A stretch of 64,000 nucleotides of DNA, from positions 3,454 to 67,453 of the forward strand of contig QEOQ01000191.1 of assembly GCA_010279815.1 (NCBI GenBank). The letters are read 5' to 3'. Each line of letters begins with the position of its first letter. Position 1 is the first letter of the stretch. This stretch comes from Brachionus plicatilis (Eukaryota > Rotifera > Eurotatoria > Ploima > Brachionidae). Below are positions 35,144 to 45,899 of the stretch, piece by piece. The position numbers and the translations under genes were made by a program. A model generated the notes under the pieces. It was given only the letters and a program-made list of their open reading frames with translations. It was not told the DNA's origin and did no database searches.

Positions 35144-36659
35144 ATAAAAAACCTAGTTTTTTTTACAACAGTATTTTTGGCTACAGTTTTTTTCGACACA
35201 CTTTTGTTATTTTTGTATTGAAATTTTAATTGTAGATATAAATTAATTAATTTTTTGACAACCAAATCAAAAAAATTTTTTTATAAAATTTTGCATTCTT
35301 TTTTTTTTAAATTTAATTATCAAATAATAAAATAAAACAAACAAAAATATAAAAAATTAATGTGATATTTGTTTTTAAAAATTTCAAAAAGTTTCCTAAA
35401 CGAATTTAGCATTTGTTTTAAAAATAACTCAAGAGCTAAGACCTGAAACTTATTACCTTACCTTAGCTTAGACTTTATTTTTGAAATTTCAAAGACAAAA
35501 CAATCAAATTAATTCAATTGAGCCTGGTTCTGAAGTTATTTTTGAAAGAACAAATGGTTTATTTCTAAAATTTAATTTTGACATATTGAGTATAATGAGA
35601 CATAGAATTTTTTTAATTTATGCAGACTAAAATTTACCTATGATGGCAATATCTTTCCTATTGGTGGATTATCGGATTAAAAAAGCTAATTATACATTAT
35701 TAAAAAAACAATCAAGCAACTTGCGGATTTTTATTGGCTACATGCCTACATCTTTTACAATTTCAAAGACTATACAGCGATATCGATTAATTTAATTTAC
35801 AAGGTTTGGAAAAATTAAACGATCAAACAAGAAACGACTTTAACGGGTGTTCAATAATAAATGACCGTTTTTGTTTAATAGAAAAAAAATGTGTTCCAGT
35901 CGGTCAAAATGGCTGAAATTTATATACACATAAACTAACACCTTTCTTGTTTAAGAAATGGGTGTTATTAACTTTCCACCTCTAGTTAAACGGGAACGGT
36001 GCCAAATCACCTAAACCTACTTTTGACCAAAAATGTCCTCGAAGGTTTGAATTTTACCAATTTTTGATATACACATATTCTGATGTGAAATTTTAAGCTG
36101 ATTAAAATGGGCCATAAATCATTTCTCTATCATGTTCCGTTCCAAAAATATCCTTAAAAAACCGCCAAAAAATGACCAATTTGTAAAATTCCAAAAAAAT
36201 GCTGTTTTTGATTCTTTTTGCTATAACTTTCTATAGAAACATTCGATCCAAATAAAATTTTACACAATCAGAGATGACTAAATAAGCTTTAAATAAACAT
36301 ATTAAATTTGTAGGTATCACTTTTGGTTTGACCAAGGAGTAATGAATAAACCAAAATTTGGTTTCTCATTTTTATGAATGTATTGGTCTAAACGCTTAAA
36401 GTAAAATATCTAAAAAGTATACTTAAATGAAAGCTAAATAAATCTAGTTTCTAAAAATATATAGGACTTAAGGGTGGTACTTTTGATCTTTGAAAAAAAA
36501 TCAACTAAATTATGCTTTAATATAAAAATTTAAAAAATTTTTATTCTTGAATTTTAACTTATTTTAAACCTTTAAAATACATTTTTTTATCAATTATTAG
36601 AAGAAAAAATTTATTTTTTTTATATTTATTTATTATCAATCAAAAATTTTGATTTATTT
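35144..36659. other. AT-rich interior of the 8.9-kb element
   Basis: No supported gene. A GC-richer stretch at 35840-36060 (ACGGGTGTTCAATAATAAA, GTTAAACGGGAACGGTGCC) may be the end of the mariner-type element whose transposase follows, but I could not find its partner repeat. Confidence 0.4.
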
Positions 36660-37540
36660 ATGACAATAACATACTTTACCTTCCTCAACTTTTCTTACTC
36701 TACTGGTTAAAGAATCAATGGCTTTTTTGATTTCTTCAGTCGGTATTTTACTAATTGCTCTCTTTTTCTTCTATAAATGTATCACGATTAGAAAACTTAT
36801 TGCAATTCATTCTTGTGACCACTGCGTTCCAAAAGTAAAAGTCGCATGGATTTAGGTCAGGTGAATTGGGTGTCCATTTATCTTTTTTTATAAATTTATG
36901 GAGATTATTCTCACAATATCTCTGTCTGATTTTTGCTCTGTGATGTGATGCACCATCTTGCTGAAAAAGCCACTTTGTCCCTCCGAACAATTCATTCCCT
37001 TGTCTCTTGGCAAATGGTAAAATTCTCCTCTGATAATATTTTGAATCTATTGTATCCCCCTTTTTTTTTAAATTTTAGCCAAATTTAATTCAAATTTAAT
37101 TAATTCAAATTTTTTTAACTAAATTCATGATATATTGTAATTTATAAAAATTCACCTTGTTCAACAAAATAAGCGCTAGTCGCACCTTGTTCAGTCAAAC
37201 CGATCCAAACCATTACGGACAGAGGGTTTTTTGATACACCATAAAGTCCTTTTATTAATAATTAGCTTAATTAATTTGATAAAATTTATCAAAGTACCTC
37301 TATTTTTGTCAGCTTCATCTCGAGAAATCGCGTTAACTCTTAGATTCTGTTTATTTAATCCACCATCAACAGTTACTTTCTTTTCATCTGAAAACATAAT
37401 TGGCAGATTTTTGAACTAAGTTGAACGAGCTTTACGCCAATATTGAGCAAAATTGAGCCTTTTTTCAAAATGTGACTCAGTCAAAAGCGGAATTTTCCTC
37501 TTTTTATAAGCCTGAAATTAAATAATTAAATTTTTTTGAT
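36660..37540 (-). pseudogene. Tc1/mariner-superfamily transposase relic
   Basis: The minus-strand blocks in order are KKRKIPLLTESHFEKRLNFA and IMFSDEKKVTVDGG (first Asp, near 37390). They continue with DSKYYQRRILPFAKRQGN, WLFQQDGASHHRAK (second Asp, near 36955) and WTPNSPDLNPCDFYFWN (near 36870). The third acidic residue would be the Asp of NPCDF, giving a DDD pattern as in mariner-type enzymes. An intron-like gap near 37480-37530 ends in TTTCAG. One stop and other gaps interrupt the frame, so it is decayed. Confidence 0.7.
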
Positions 37541-37806
37541 TTAAAAAAATTTTAAAAGCAAATACTTTGAGTTTTAATAATAATAGTCAAGATGAACACG
37601 CTGAAGCTGAAACTTGCACAAGTAGCTCAGAAGAGTCTTTGGAAATAATTGCCAAAGAACCGAGTTCTGAAACCGATAACGAGTACATTACTTACAGAAC
37701 GGAACAGCTCAAAGATGATGACCTAGTTTAGGGAATTGAACTTATAAAAGCTAATGGTGATAAAAAACCGGAAATTAACAAATTTAACAACTTAACTCAA
37801 AAACTC

Positions 37807-39414
37807 TTGTTTAAACAGTATGATAAACTTCGCTTGATCGAAGGTATTCTCTACCGAATGTATGAGAATGAAGAAGGTTTTTATGTGACGCAATTTGTGT
37901 TACCCGCTCAAGCTGTCAAAACCGTAATTAATCATGTTCATAGTTCGATATTTAACGCTCACCTTGGTAGAAACAAAACAACCGCAAAAATAATGGAAAG
38001 ATTTTATAGACCATTTTTGAGACAAGAAATTAAAAAGCTTGTCAAAGAGTGCGAAGTTTGCCAAAAGGTAAAAAATACAACTCGCCCTCAAGGTGAACTT
38101 CATTTTTTAACTCCGTGTAGACCGAATGAACTTATAACCGTTGTTATAGCTGGGCCTTTTAAAAAAACAAACCGTTTAAACAAATATTTACTTATAATTA
38201 TTTGCCATTTTGCGAAGTATTGTGATTTTCTTGCAATGAAAGATATGACAGCCACAACAATTGCAACAATATTAATCAACGAGTGGTTTTGCAAATATGG
38301 GATACCTGATGGTATTTTAACCGATCAAGGCACACAATTTCAATCAAAACTTCTCGACCTAGTGTATGAATATCTTGATATAAAACGACTAAAAACCACA
38401 CCTTTTCATCCACAATGTGATGGTCAAAGCGAGAAAACCGTTCAAACCGTCAAAATGATGATTAAGTCGTATATTGATGAAGATCAACTTACTTGGGATG
38501 AAAACTTGTCAAAATATGCTTATGCATATAATACTTCGGAACATGATGCTACAAAACACACACCGTTTGAATTAATGTTTGGACGTAAACCGAAGTTACC
38601 AATTGATATACTCATACCAAATTTTAACTTAAACTTTAACCGGGAACCAATTTTACAAAAATACACATTGATAAACGAGAATGGTGAAGTTGATGTTTTA
38701 GCTGACCCAGTAGAAACATTCGGAAAAAAGTTACCAATTGTTGCAAAAGAATACATGAAAGAACTAAAACAAAGCATGGAAAACTCTTTTATAGTGGCAG
38801 CTCGAAACCGTAACTTAAAAATGAACCGTGCTAAAATTGATCACGATCGCAAAATTCACAAATTTGAGTATAAAATAGGCGATTTAGTTTTGTGTGATCA
38901 TCCTGAGTTAAAAAGAGGCTTATCCAGTGGAAAAGCTCGGAAATATTATGGCCCATTTGAAATTGTTGGTAAAAACCGAAACAGTGTAGATTATTTAATT
39001 AAAAGATGTAACTCAAAAAAATCAAGAATAAAACAAATACACATAAGTAGGTTAAAGACATTTTACCACCCCAAAGTTGAATTGAAAATTGATGCTGGTT
39101 TGGAAACAAAAACCAAAGTTAAAACCGAAAATAATCTCAATCAAAACAAAGAAAACTATTCAACCGAAAATTCAACTAAAAAGATAAATTCTAAGAACAA
39201 AAAAACGAGATCAAAAAGTACAAAAAATAATAAAAAGGACTCGTCTGACGAAGAATTTATCCCAAAAAATCAAACTGTTAATCAACCGATTAAAAAAACT
39301 TATCAAACTCGTAGTCAAAAAAAAGTGCTATCAAGTGATTCAGAATCAACTACAAGCGACAATGAACCACTTTCTGTTTTAAAAGCCAAATATAACCGCA
39401 AAAAACAAGATTAG
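37807..39414 (+). CDS. Gypsy integrase with long basic C-terminal tail
   Basis: 535 residues. The HHCC zinc-binding domain is at residues 43-85 (H43 or H45, H52, C82, C85). The rve catalytic core follows: Asp173 (LTDQGTQFQ) and Glu209 (DGQSEK) are 35 residues apart, as in DD35E integrases. The first catalytic Asp, expected in DIAGPF, is Val113 (VVIAGPF), so strand transfer should be lost. A GPY/F-like module (YYGPFEIVGKNRNSVDYL, about residue 380) precedes about 110 lysine- and serine-rich residues. The open frame begins at a Met within the original polyprotein, which extends upstream to 37575 through a stop. Integrase normally inserts the cDNA into nuclear DNA. Confidence 0.9.
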   Translation: MFKQYDKLRLIEGILYRMYENEEGFYVTQFVLPAQAVKTVINHVHSSIFNAHLGRNKTTAKIMERFYRPFLRQEIKKLVKECEVCQKVKNTTRPQGELHFLTPCRPNELITVVIAGPFKKTNRLNKYLLIIICHFAKYCDFLAMKDMTATTIATILINEWFCKYGIPDGILTDQGTQFQSKLLDLVYEYLDIKRLKTTPFHPQCDGQSEKTVQTVKMMIKSYIDEDQLTWDENLSKYAYAYNTSEHDATKHTPFELMFGRKPKLPIDILIPNFNLNFNREPILQKYTLINENGEVDVLADPVETFGKKLPIVAKEYMKELKQSMENSFIVAARNRNLKMNRAKIDHDRKIHKFEYKIGDLVLCDHPELKRGLSSGKARKYYGPFEIVGKNRNSVDYLIKRCNSKKSRIKQIHISRLKTFYHPKVELKIDAGLETKTKVKTENNLNQNKENYSTENSTKKINSKNKKTRSKSTKNNKKDSSDEEFIPKNQTVNQPIKKTYQTRSQKKVLSSDSESTTSDNEPLSVLKAKYNRKKQD

Positions 39415-39776
39415 GATCAAAAAATCACATCATACAATTCAATTTTTTAAAACAGTTTAATTTTAATAAAAATTTTTTTATTTGAGACAATTTATCTATA
39501 TCTATTTTAAAATTTAAAATTAACCGAAACGTATAACTTGAATCAATACAATTAAACCTTAAACAATATTTCAATTTAAATAAATACAGTATCAAGACAA
39601 TTCAAATACAAATTTAAGTTAATCACGTGATGCGTCAAAATTGCAATTTTATTATTTTTCAATTTCTGAAAAATTACAAGTCAAAATTGAAATTGCTAAA
39701 ATTTATTTCAATTTAATTCTGTATCAATTTTGTTGAAATTTATTTAGATTAAACCGAAAAAAAAAAAAAAACCGCA

Positions 39777-40613
39777 ATGCAAAACGATATCTATATTCGA
39801 AGAGTAACGTCGGAATATGGATCTGCCGAAAAAACCGTCGTCAAACTTTTCAACTTTCTCAAATCGAAGATTGGCGAACTGGATCAATCAACTCAAGTTA
39901 GGTTTGGATCGTTTGATTACGTCATTGTTCCTCAAACAACAAGCCTCAACCAAAATGACTATGTAGCATTTGTGGCGTTCAAAGACCGTTCAATTCATCG
40001 AGAGGTAGTAAGGGAGTTTCAAAGAGTTCAACCGCTAAATTTTGGAAGTCGCGGAATGCTGTTCGAATTGAACCACAAGCAAACTTCAACCGACTTACAA
40101 ATAGAAAACCGTCGACGTTTCAGAAATGCTCTGAATAATCAAAAGCAGAGCAATAAGCGATACTTTGAAGTAAGTTCTGACGAGGACGAACGACCAGAAC
40201 CAAAAAAGCAAAAAAGTTTTTCGCTCGACCTTCCAAAAACAACCATTCCGACCATTTTTCCAAAAACGTCTAAAGAAGACGACATTTCAAATGAGACGTG
40301 GACGCATCCAATTCCTCAAAATATTCTCGAGGAACTTAATCGGAAAATCCCGGAATTTCTGGAAAAAACTCGCTCGGGAAAAAAACAAACCGATACAAAA
40401 GAAACCGCCCTAGGAAACGTTGTGCCTTTAATTGAACACAAAAGTGTCCAAACCGACGCAAATACAACCGAGAACTTCGAATTAAAAATCAAAGTAATAT
40501 CTCTTGAGTTGGAGATCGAGTCAAAAAACGATCAAATTAAGCGTCTCTTGAAGGAGCGGGAGGAGATAAAGGCCTACTTCAAAAACGGATATGAATTGTT
40601 CAACCGTAAATAA
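39777..40613 (+). CDS. Unrecognised third ORF of the Gypsy element
   Basis: 278 residues, intact, between the integrase and the polypurine tract, in the position where env-like genes sit. It has no signal peptide or membrane segment, so an envelope is unlikely. Residues 1-110 are a mixed fold beginning IYIRRVTSEYGSAEKTVVKLF, with a balanced, folded-domain look. Residues 125-220 are charged and low-complexity (SSDEDERPEPKKQK, a possible nuclear localisation signal). Residues about 230-275 form a predicted coiled coil (LELEIESKNDQIKRLLKERE). A nucleic-acid-binding or assembly role is only a guess. The shared ACCG-rich codon usage and the same strand support it being part of the element. Confidence 0.6.
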   Translation: MQNDIYIRRVTSEYGSAEKTVVKLFNFLKSKIGELDQSTQVRFGSFDYVIVPQTTSLNQNDYVAFVAFKDRSIHREVVREFQRVQPLNFGSRGMLFELNHKQTSTDLQIENRRRFRNALNNQKQSNKRYFEVSSDEDERPEPKKQKSFSLDLPKTTIPTIFPKTSKEDDISNETWTHPIPQNILEELNRKIPEFLEKTRSGKKQTDTKETALGNVVPLIEHKSVQTDANTTENFELKIKVISLELEIESKNDQIKRLLKEREEIKAYFKNGYELFNRK

Positions 40614-40702
40614 ACCGTTAACCGTAACTTTAATTGTATTTTTTCAAGTTTTTTCTTAATAAAATTCAAAATTTTGTAACGAATCTCAGGAAGGGGGAGG
40701 TA

Positions 40703-41055
40703 TGTTGCGGACTAACACGTAGCTCCTCACTCTAATTGCATAGTTTCACTATTACTTAACTTCGGTTAAGAACTAGTGAAACATGCTTTGTAATAATTTA
40801 ATTGTTTTTCTCTTTTTTTGTTAAATATAATTCTCTCTTTTTTTGTTATAATTGTCTCGAATAAAAATTCAATAAATGTTTAAACCAAAAATATAAACCG
40901 TTTTTCATTAAAAACCCAAACCGTATCAATTAACCGTACTTAACCTCGAGTACAAACCGTTAGGCTCAAGCACCCACACTTGGAGACCTCAGCAGCTAAT
41001 AACTTCGATGAACTCGTATTTGTGGGAATCAGCGTTGAAGACTTGCAGGTCGTCC
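40703..41055 (+). repeat. 3' LTR of the truncated Gypsy element
   Basis: Starts TGTTGCGGACTAACACG directly after the polypurine tract. It contains AATAAAAATTCAATAAATG (candidate polyadenylation signals, 40860-40878). The 3' boundary is set near GTCCACA at 41055 by composition only, because there is no second LTR for comparison. Confidence 0.55.
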
Positions 41056-41679
41056 ACATTTGACCAATTAGAGCAATAAAGATCTTGACATCTCAAAAAA
41101 ATTCTAAAAAATTATTTTAATTAAGTCTATATTTGAAAAGATGAAAAAAAAAGATTTGGCTTAATTTTAGTTTTAATTTAGAAAACGAGAAAATAAAAAA
41201 AACGCCTTAAATAAAAATATTTATTTTTAAAACATTGAAGCATGTCAAATAAAAATTTTAAAAAAAAAAAATAAATCTTTTAACTTACAGTTTAGAATTA
41301 ACTACATTAAAAGAAAAAAAGCACACATTTACTAACATTTTTTTTAACTGTATTGAATTTGTTCATTTTTCTTGAAATTACAAAATTTTTCATGACAAAC
41401 AAAGTATTAATTTTAAAGGGAATAATTTCTTTCGTATTTTCACCATATGAAATTATGTTTTTAAAATATATTTTAATGCAAAAAATCGTTCAAAGTATGA
41501 AAAATTTTTCAATTTTAAAAAGAATTCTTTAATATTAAAAGTCATAAATGCTCCAATAAAAACTTATAAAATGAATGATTTCGAAAGTGATAAAGAATTT
41601 TAAATATGAATTTGATCAATTTAGTTTACTCAATCTTTGTATTTTGTTTTTAAGTCAAAGTCAAAGTTAGGTTCTCCAC

Positions 41680-42090
41680 AAAAATGGACGTACTTTCTAT
41701 TCTTTTTGATTTTTTCTAGTCAAATAGAATGTTCTTTTTGTACTTATAAGAATTTAGCCTTGGTTTAGAATTGAAATCCTTTTTTGAATTTTAATTAAAA
41801 ATTTTTATTTTTGTATAGAAAAACGTAATTTTTATTCTATTGTATCTTTCCTTAAATTCAAAAAACCCGAATTCTCTAAAGCTCCTTTTATTTATATTGC
41901 TCTTGACGTTTTACGACGTCAATCGCTCAGTCAAAATATGGTTAATTAAAGGGTTATTTTCCTTTAACTAAGCAAAAGTTGAGAGAACGGTCAAAATATT
42001 TTATAATTTTTGAGTACAGAATGACATTCTTTTTGACTAGAAAAAATCAAAAAGGATAAAAAGTACGTCCTTTATAGACTTTATAGTATT
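41680..42090. repeat. Foldback repeat inside the 8.9-kb element
   Basis: GGACGTACTTTCTATTC...CTAGTCAAATAGAATGTTC (41690-41740) pairs with GACATTCTTTTTGACTAG...AAAAAGTACGTCC (42020-42072). Several internal mismatches show it is old. It has no ORF. Confidence 0.65.
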
Positions 42091-42445
42091 TGGCCTTTTT
42101 TGTCAAAAAGTACAAATAGTACATTCTTTTTTTTAAGAGACTTTATAGTTTTTAAGTTTTTAAAGGATAAAAAGTTTTTTAAAGGATTTTTTTTTTATTG
42201 TCAATAGATGTACTACTTTGAAAAATTGAAAAATATTTTAAATATTCCGAATAAAGTATAAACAAGGTATCTCTTTTAATAAAAATAAAACAATTTGAGT
42301 GATCTAATCAAAAATAAAACAGGGGCGAAATTTCAATGAAAATCCTGTATTCCTCTTTACATAAATTCGGCCATTTTTCGGCCAAAGAAAATTTTGTAAA
42401 TTTACGTAATTTTACGTAAAATCCACGTAACGAATCATTACTATA

Positions 42446-43283
42446 TTTAAGAAATATTAAAATTTACTTTGAAAAAAATAAGAAAATGCCTCTATTTTTT
42501 TATGTAAACTATCAATCTTACCTTTGTTCGAAAAACCAGTTCCAACCACGAACTGGTTCGACAAACCGGTTTCAAAATCGAACCTGTTCCATAAAACAAT
42601 TCCATTTACGAACCGGTTTTCCTTTGATTTTCAAGAAATTCTGCAAAATAGTGCAGCATATTTGGCTATATTATTTTTCCAAAAATAAAATTTTATTTTT
42701 TTGTCTTTTTTTGCGATAAAAAATTATTTTCGGTAAAATAGTGCAACAAAATATGTTGCCCTCTGATGAAGTATTTTATATTTTTTTTTTATTAAATTAA
42801 ATTTTAATATATCAATCAAAGAAGAATCTTTGTTCAAATTGTATTTGAATTTCACAATACCCAAATTCATTGAGATATCTGTCTTATCTGCTATTCATTT
42901 AAAAACAATTAAATTGTTTTTAATTTTAAAAAAAATTTTTAATAATTGGATCCAACAAATTCATAATGGTTTTATTTTTCACGAAATAATAAAGCTATTT
43001 TATTTGATATTTTTTGCTAAATTTTTTTAAAAAGAAATTTAGAATTATGTATTTCTGAAACCAAGATTTTTATTCAAAATTTTATTTGGATTCAATTTAA
43101 AAGAAACATAGTTATTTTAATTGTTGACTTTAAGATTTTAATTATTTTTTTTTTAATTTTTGAAATAATTTTTAGTTTACCTGAATCAAATATTGAACCA
43201 AGTTTTTAAAAATTTTTAATTAAACAAATAATAAATTTTACTATTAGCATTTTTTTTCTACATAAAGAAATTAATCGATTAAT
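42446..43283. other. AT-rich stretch with a GAACCGGTTC-like repeat
   Basis: Between the Tc1-like element and the next MITE. At 42520-42622 the words CAGTTCCAACCACGAACTGG, AAACCGGTTTC and GAACCGGTTTT recur about every 25 bp. 42645-42860 is a half-copy of the TTCACAATACC-ended MITE family seen at 43284 and 59850. No gene. Confidence 0.5.
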
Positions 43284-43652
43284 TGTTTTGTGAAGTTCAG
43301 TACAAAAGAACAGAACAAAGTGTGAAAAAATTATATAACTTTTTTTCTAAAAGTTTATAATTAAATCTGTGAATGCAGAATGCTGCAAGATTCAAAGTTG
43401 CATCAACTGTAAAAGTCTGCTAATGATGTGCAAAATCTCTGAAAAATTAACTACGCTCGATATTATTGAAATTTAATTTCTGCTAAACTCTGCTAATTTA
43501 GCAGACCTTGACAATTGATGCAACTTTGAATGTTGCACTATGTTGCATTTAGAGAATTATATTTAAACCTTTAGAAAAAAAAGTTATTCAATTTTTTTCT
43601 TTTTTCCTTTTTTCTGTTCTTTTTATCATTTTGTACCGAATTTCACAATACC
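43284..43652. mobile_element. 369-bp MITE with 9-bp target duplication TCGATTAAT
   Basis: Direct repeats TCGATTAAT lie at 43275-43283 and 43653-43661. Inverted ends read TGTTTTGTGAAGTTCAGTAC and GTACCGAATTTCACAATACC. Inner arms contain GATTCAAAGTTGCATCAACTG and its mirror. The same family recurs in inverse orientation at 45048-45287 and, more distantly, at 59850-60229. The 9-bp duplication suggests MULE-type mobilisation. Confidence 0.75.
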
Positions 43653-44252
43653 TCGATTAATATTGTCAAAATTAACAGTCATTGCTAAGTTAAATGGGAA
43701 AATTTTAAAATATTTAAGAATTGAAAAGAACTGAAAATATTTACATCTTTCAAAAAGGCGGCTGACATTAATAATAATTAAAAAATTTCAGCTCTTATCA
43801 CAAATTTTGAAAGAAATTTCTAGAATTTAATTCTAATCAAAATGAGTAAAGCTTCAAGCAAGTTATTAATAGTTTTTTTTTTATCAAAATAAATTCTTTT
43901 TGAAAAACAAAAAACTCATGTTTTGAAATAGTAAAACTTTCTTCTATTAAGTTAATAAATTATTCTACTAAACTTTATTAGAATTTTAAAGGTTTCACGA
44001 AACATTCTGCAAATATGATTTCTTTCAAAAGCTAAATAATTTTATTTGATAAATAAATTTAGCGCATTTAAGTAAACAGTAACTCAAGAAGTTTATTCTA
44101 GAATCGGAATTGTGGAAATTTTTAAGTCATCCATTTTAAAATCTGAGTTTACTTAAGATTGTTCAAAATTAAACTCTCAAACAATAATTAGCTTAATATA
44201 AATATAAAAAAATTTAGTTCTATTTAATTGGAAATTTTTCATTTTAAAAAAA

Positions 44253-44817
44253 ATGGTAATATTTTTTTTTCAAAATATAGTTGTAAAATTTTGTTATAGG
44301 CATCAGGCAGTCTTGGTTTTTCGGTCGATTTAGAGCTTGTAAAAGCATATCACATGTTTAACAAGGATAGAAAAGAGCTTTATTTGACATGTAAATATTC
44401 AAGTGATGATAAAAAGCTACTGTTGGATCAAAAAGGACCTTTAAAGAAAAAGACGGCAAAATCTTATGCTGAAAAAAGTATTTTACTCCTGAAATTATTT
44501 TTAAATTGTTTAATTATTTCGGGCTTTAAGATAAGCACTGGGAGGAATTGATTAGCAAATTGCCTGAGGATGAGATTCGGTTTATTCCTATTCAAGTGGA
44601 ATACAAAGACGTCAAGGGAAAGAATCAAAATGATGTTTTGATAATATTATGGAGCCCAGATGCAGTAAATATAATGAAAAAAATGGAAGTCGAATCACAC
44701 AAGCCAGTGATAATGAGATGTTTGCCTGGAGCAAGAGAATGCATTGAGATTAAATCAAAAACTGACTGGAATTTGGAAAAAATTGTGAAAGATAAACTAA
44801 AAGGTTCTTTAGACTAA
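44253..44817 (+). CDS. ADF/cofilin-like actin-binding protein, copy 1
   Basis: Proposed exons 44253-44255 (ATG only), 44300-44477 and 44531-44817; 155 residues, the usual cofilin length. The single-codon first exon is inferred: ATG followed by GTAATA, then a TTATAG acceptor, as in known cofilin genes whose first exon holds only the start codon. The protein begins ASGSLGFSVDLELVKAY and contains KLPEDEIRFIPIQVEY, NQNDVLIILWSPDAVNIMKKM and a helical end, matching the ADF-H fold that severs and depolymerises actin filaments. Residues before KLPED include an insertion (LDQKGPLKKKTAKSYAEKNKHWEE). It is duplicated at 58987-59620 and acts in the cytoplasm. If the ATG exon is wrong, a true first exon lies further upstream. 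Confidence 0.75.
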
Positions 44818-45047
44818 GGTTTTTTTTTAAATTTAGTATTTTTCAACAATGATGAATATTTATCTTTTAAATTTTTTGATTTAAAAAAAATCTCAATTAA
44901 AAAAGCGAACTTTTTTTAATTTTTAAAGTTCTTTAATATGCCTGTTATCTAAATGAATAATATTTTTTTTATTTAATTGATCAAAATTTTAATTACAGTT
45001 AAAAATCAAATTTTTCTTTCTTTTATTCAAACTTAATTTTGTTAATG

Positions 45048-45287
45048 CAACATAGTGAAACATAAAAGTTGCATCAAATATAGAGGTCTGCTAAATTTGC
45101 AGAGCAGAAATTAAATTTCAATCTTATCGAGCGTAGTTAATTTTTCAGAGATTTTGCAAATCATTAGCAGACCGTTACAGTTGATGCAACTTTGAATGTT
45201 GAAATTTTTAACTTTTAGAAAAAAAATTTAATTTTTTTACACTTTGTTCTGTTCTTTTGTACTGAACTTCACAAAACCGTGTATGGG
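45048..45287. repeat. Truncated inverse copy of the TTCACAAAACC MITE family
   Basis: Shares GCAACATAGTGAAACATAAAAGTTGCATC-type arms, GAGCGTAGTTAATTTTTCAG and the end TTTTGTACTGAACTTCACAA with 43284-43652, in the opposite orientation. It lies just downstream of cofilin copy 1, whereas copy 2 has a diverged family member in the same position. Confidence 0.75.
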
Positions 45288-45899
45288 ATTGCCACCTCTT
45301 TTATATCGCATCTTAATTGACCTCAATGACTTGTGAGAGCTTCTGAGAATACTGGTGGTGCATGCCATTCGATGTATCTTTTTAAAAAACTCGGTAGTCA
45401 GACCTTTATTCATTTTGAGTAATTTGAATCGCGAAAGGGATCATGACAGAACTTTTCGAAGATGTATTTATCAAAATAATATGAATAGTAAAATTATATA
45501 TTTTTATCTAACTAATCTGAATTTTAAAATTTAGCTAAAAAGGTTTAATTTTCCGAACTAGAATAATGTTTAAAAAATCATTGAAATACATTTTGACAAA
45601 CATAAGTACCCAATAGCTACTTAATACTGAGAAAAACTAAATTTTTGGGCTTGATATCAAAGCCAAACCGAAAAGTTAAAAGGAAATGGCTGAGTTTTTT
45701 TTTTAAATTTTAATCTTGTCTTAAAACTTTACTTTAAATACAAAAGAAAAACACATTTGTTCAAATCCATATTAATTTTGATTTAATATATTATACTTTT
45801 TTATTACTGAAAAACCCATTTTCGAGCAATAATCGATTCAGACATTAATATACCAACTTTTAAAAGTTTTAGATATATATTTATTCTGAAAATAATGAA

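Larger units (their letters stand above)
37575..41060 (+). mobile_element. 5'-truncated Gypsy LTR retrotransposon with an extra 3' ORF
   Basis: Begins abruptly near 37575 in the RNase H to integrase connection; gag, protease and RT are missing. A TAG stop at 37729 replaces a likely Trp. The order is then integrase ORF (37807-39414), a 360-bp spacer, a second ORF (39777-40613), a purine-rich tract (AGGAAGGGGGAGG, 40689-40700) and an LTR starting TGTTGCGGAC at 40703. No matching 5' LTR exists in the window. ACCG-rich composition distinguishes it from its flanks. Confidence 0.8.
33435..42355. mobile_element. 8.9-kb TIR element inserted between AAA and TTT without target duplication
   Basis: The ends GAGGAATACAGGATTT...(left) and ...AATCCTGTATTCCTC (right) form an inverted repeat of about 36 bp (33435-33470 versus 42320-42355). 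The host arm reads ACCAAAA before it and TTTACAT after it. Joined directly, these reproduce exactly the intact opposite Tc1 arm (complement of 31801-31830) with no bases gained or lost. It therefore made no target duplication and landed between AAA and TTT. The interior is a patchwork: palindromes, a minisatellite, a chitin-binding relic, a mariner relic and a truncated Gypsy. No transposase of its own was recognised. Confidence 0.7.
31717..42443 (+). mobile_element. Tc1-like transposon, later interrupted by a MITE and an 8.9-kb element
   Basis: The left end CAGTACTGATTCGTCACG (31717) is mirrored by the right end CGTAACGAATCATTACTA (ending 42443), each next to TA. The inverted repeat is about 245 bp. 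Its left arm is cut by a 328-bp MITE at 31870-32197; its right arm is cut by a large insertion at 33435-42355. Removing both restores matching arms. A decayed transposase lies between them (32640-33270). The arms are rich in TTACGTAA words. Confidence 0.8.

Noticed and set aside
39777..40613. Envelope gene of an endogenous retrovirus-like element
   Set aside because: No signal peptide, transmembrane segment or Cys pattern; the C-terminus is a cytosolic-type coiled coil.
33435..42355. Ginger- or Polinton-type integrase transposon
   Set aside because: The integrase is preceded by the RNase H linker and followed by a polypurine tract and an LTR start, so it belongs to a nested Gypsy and not to the TIR element. 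No polymerase B or capsid gene was seen.
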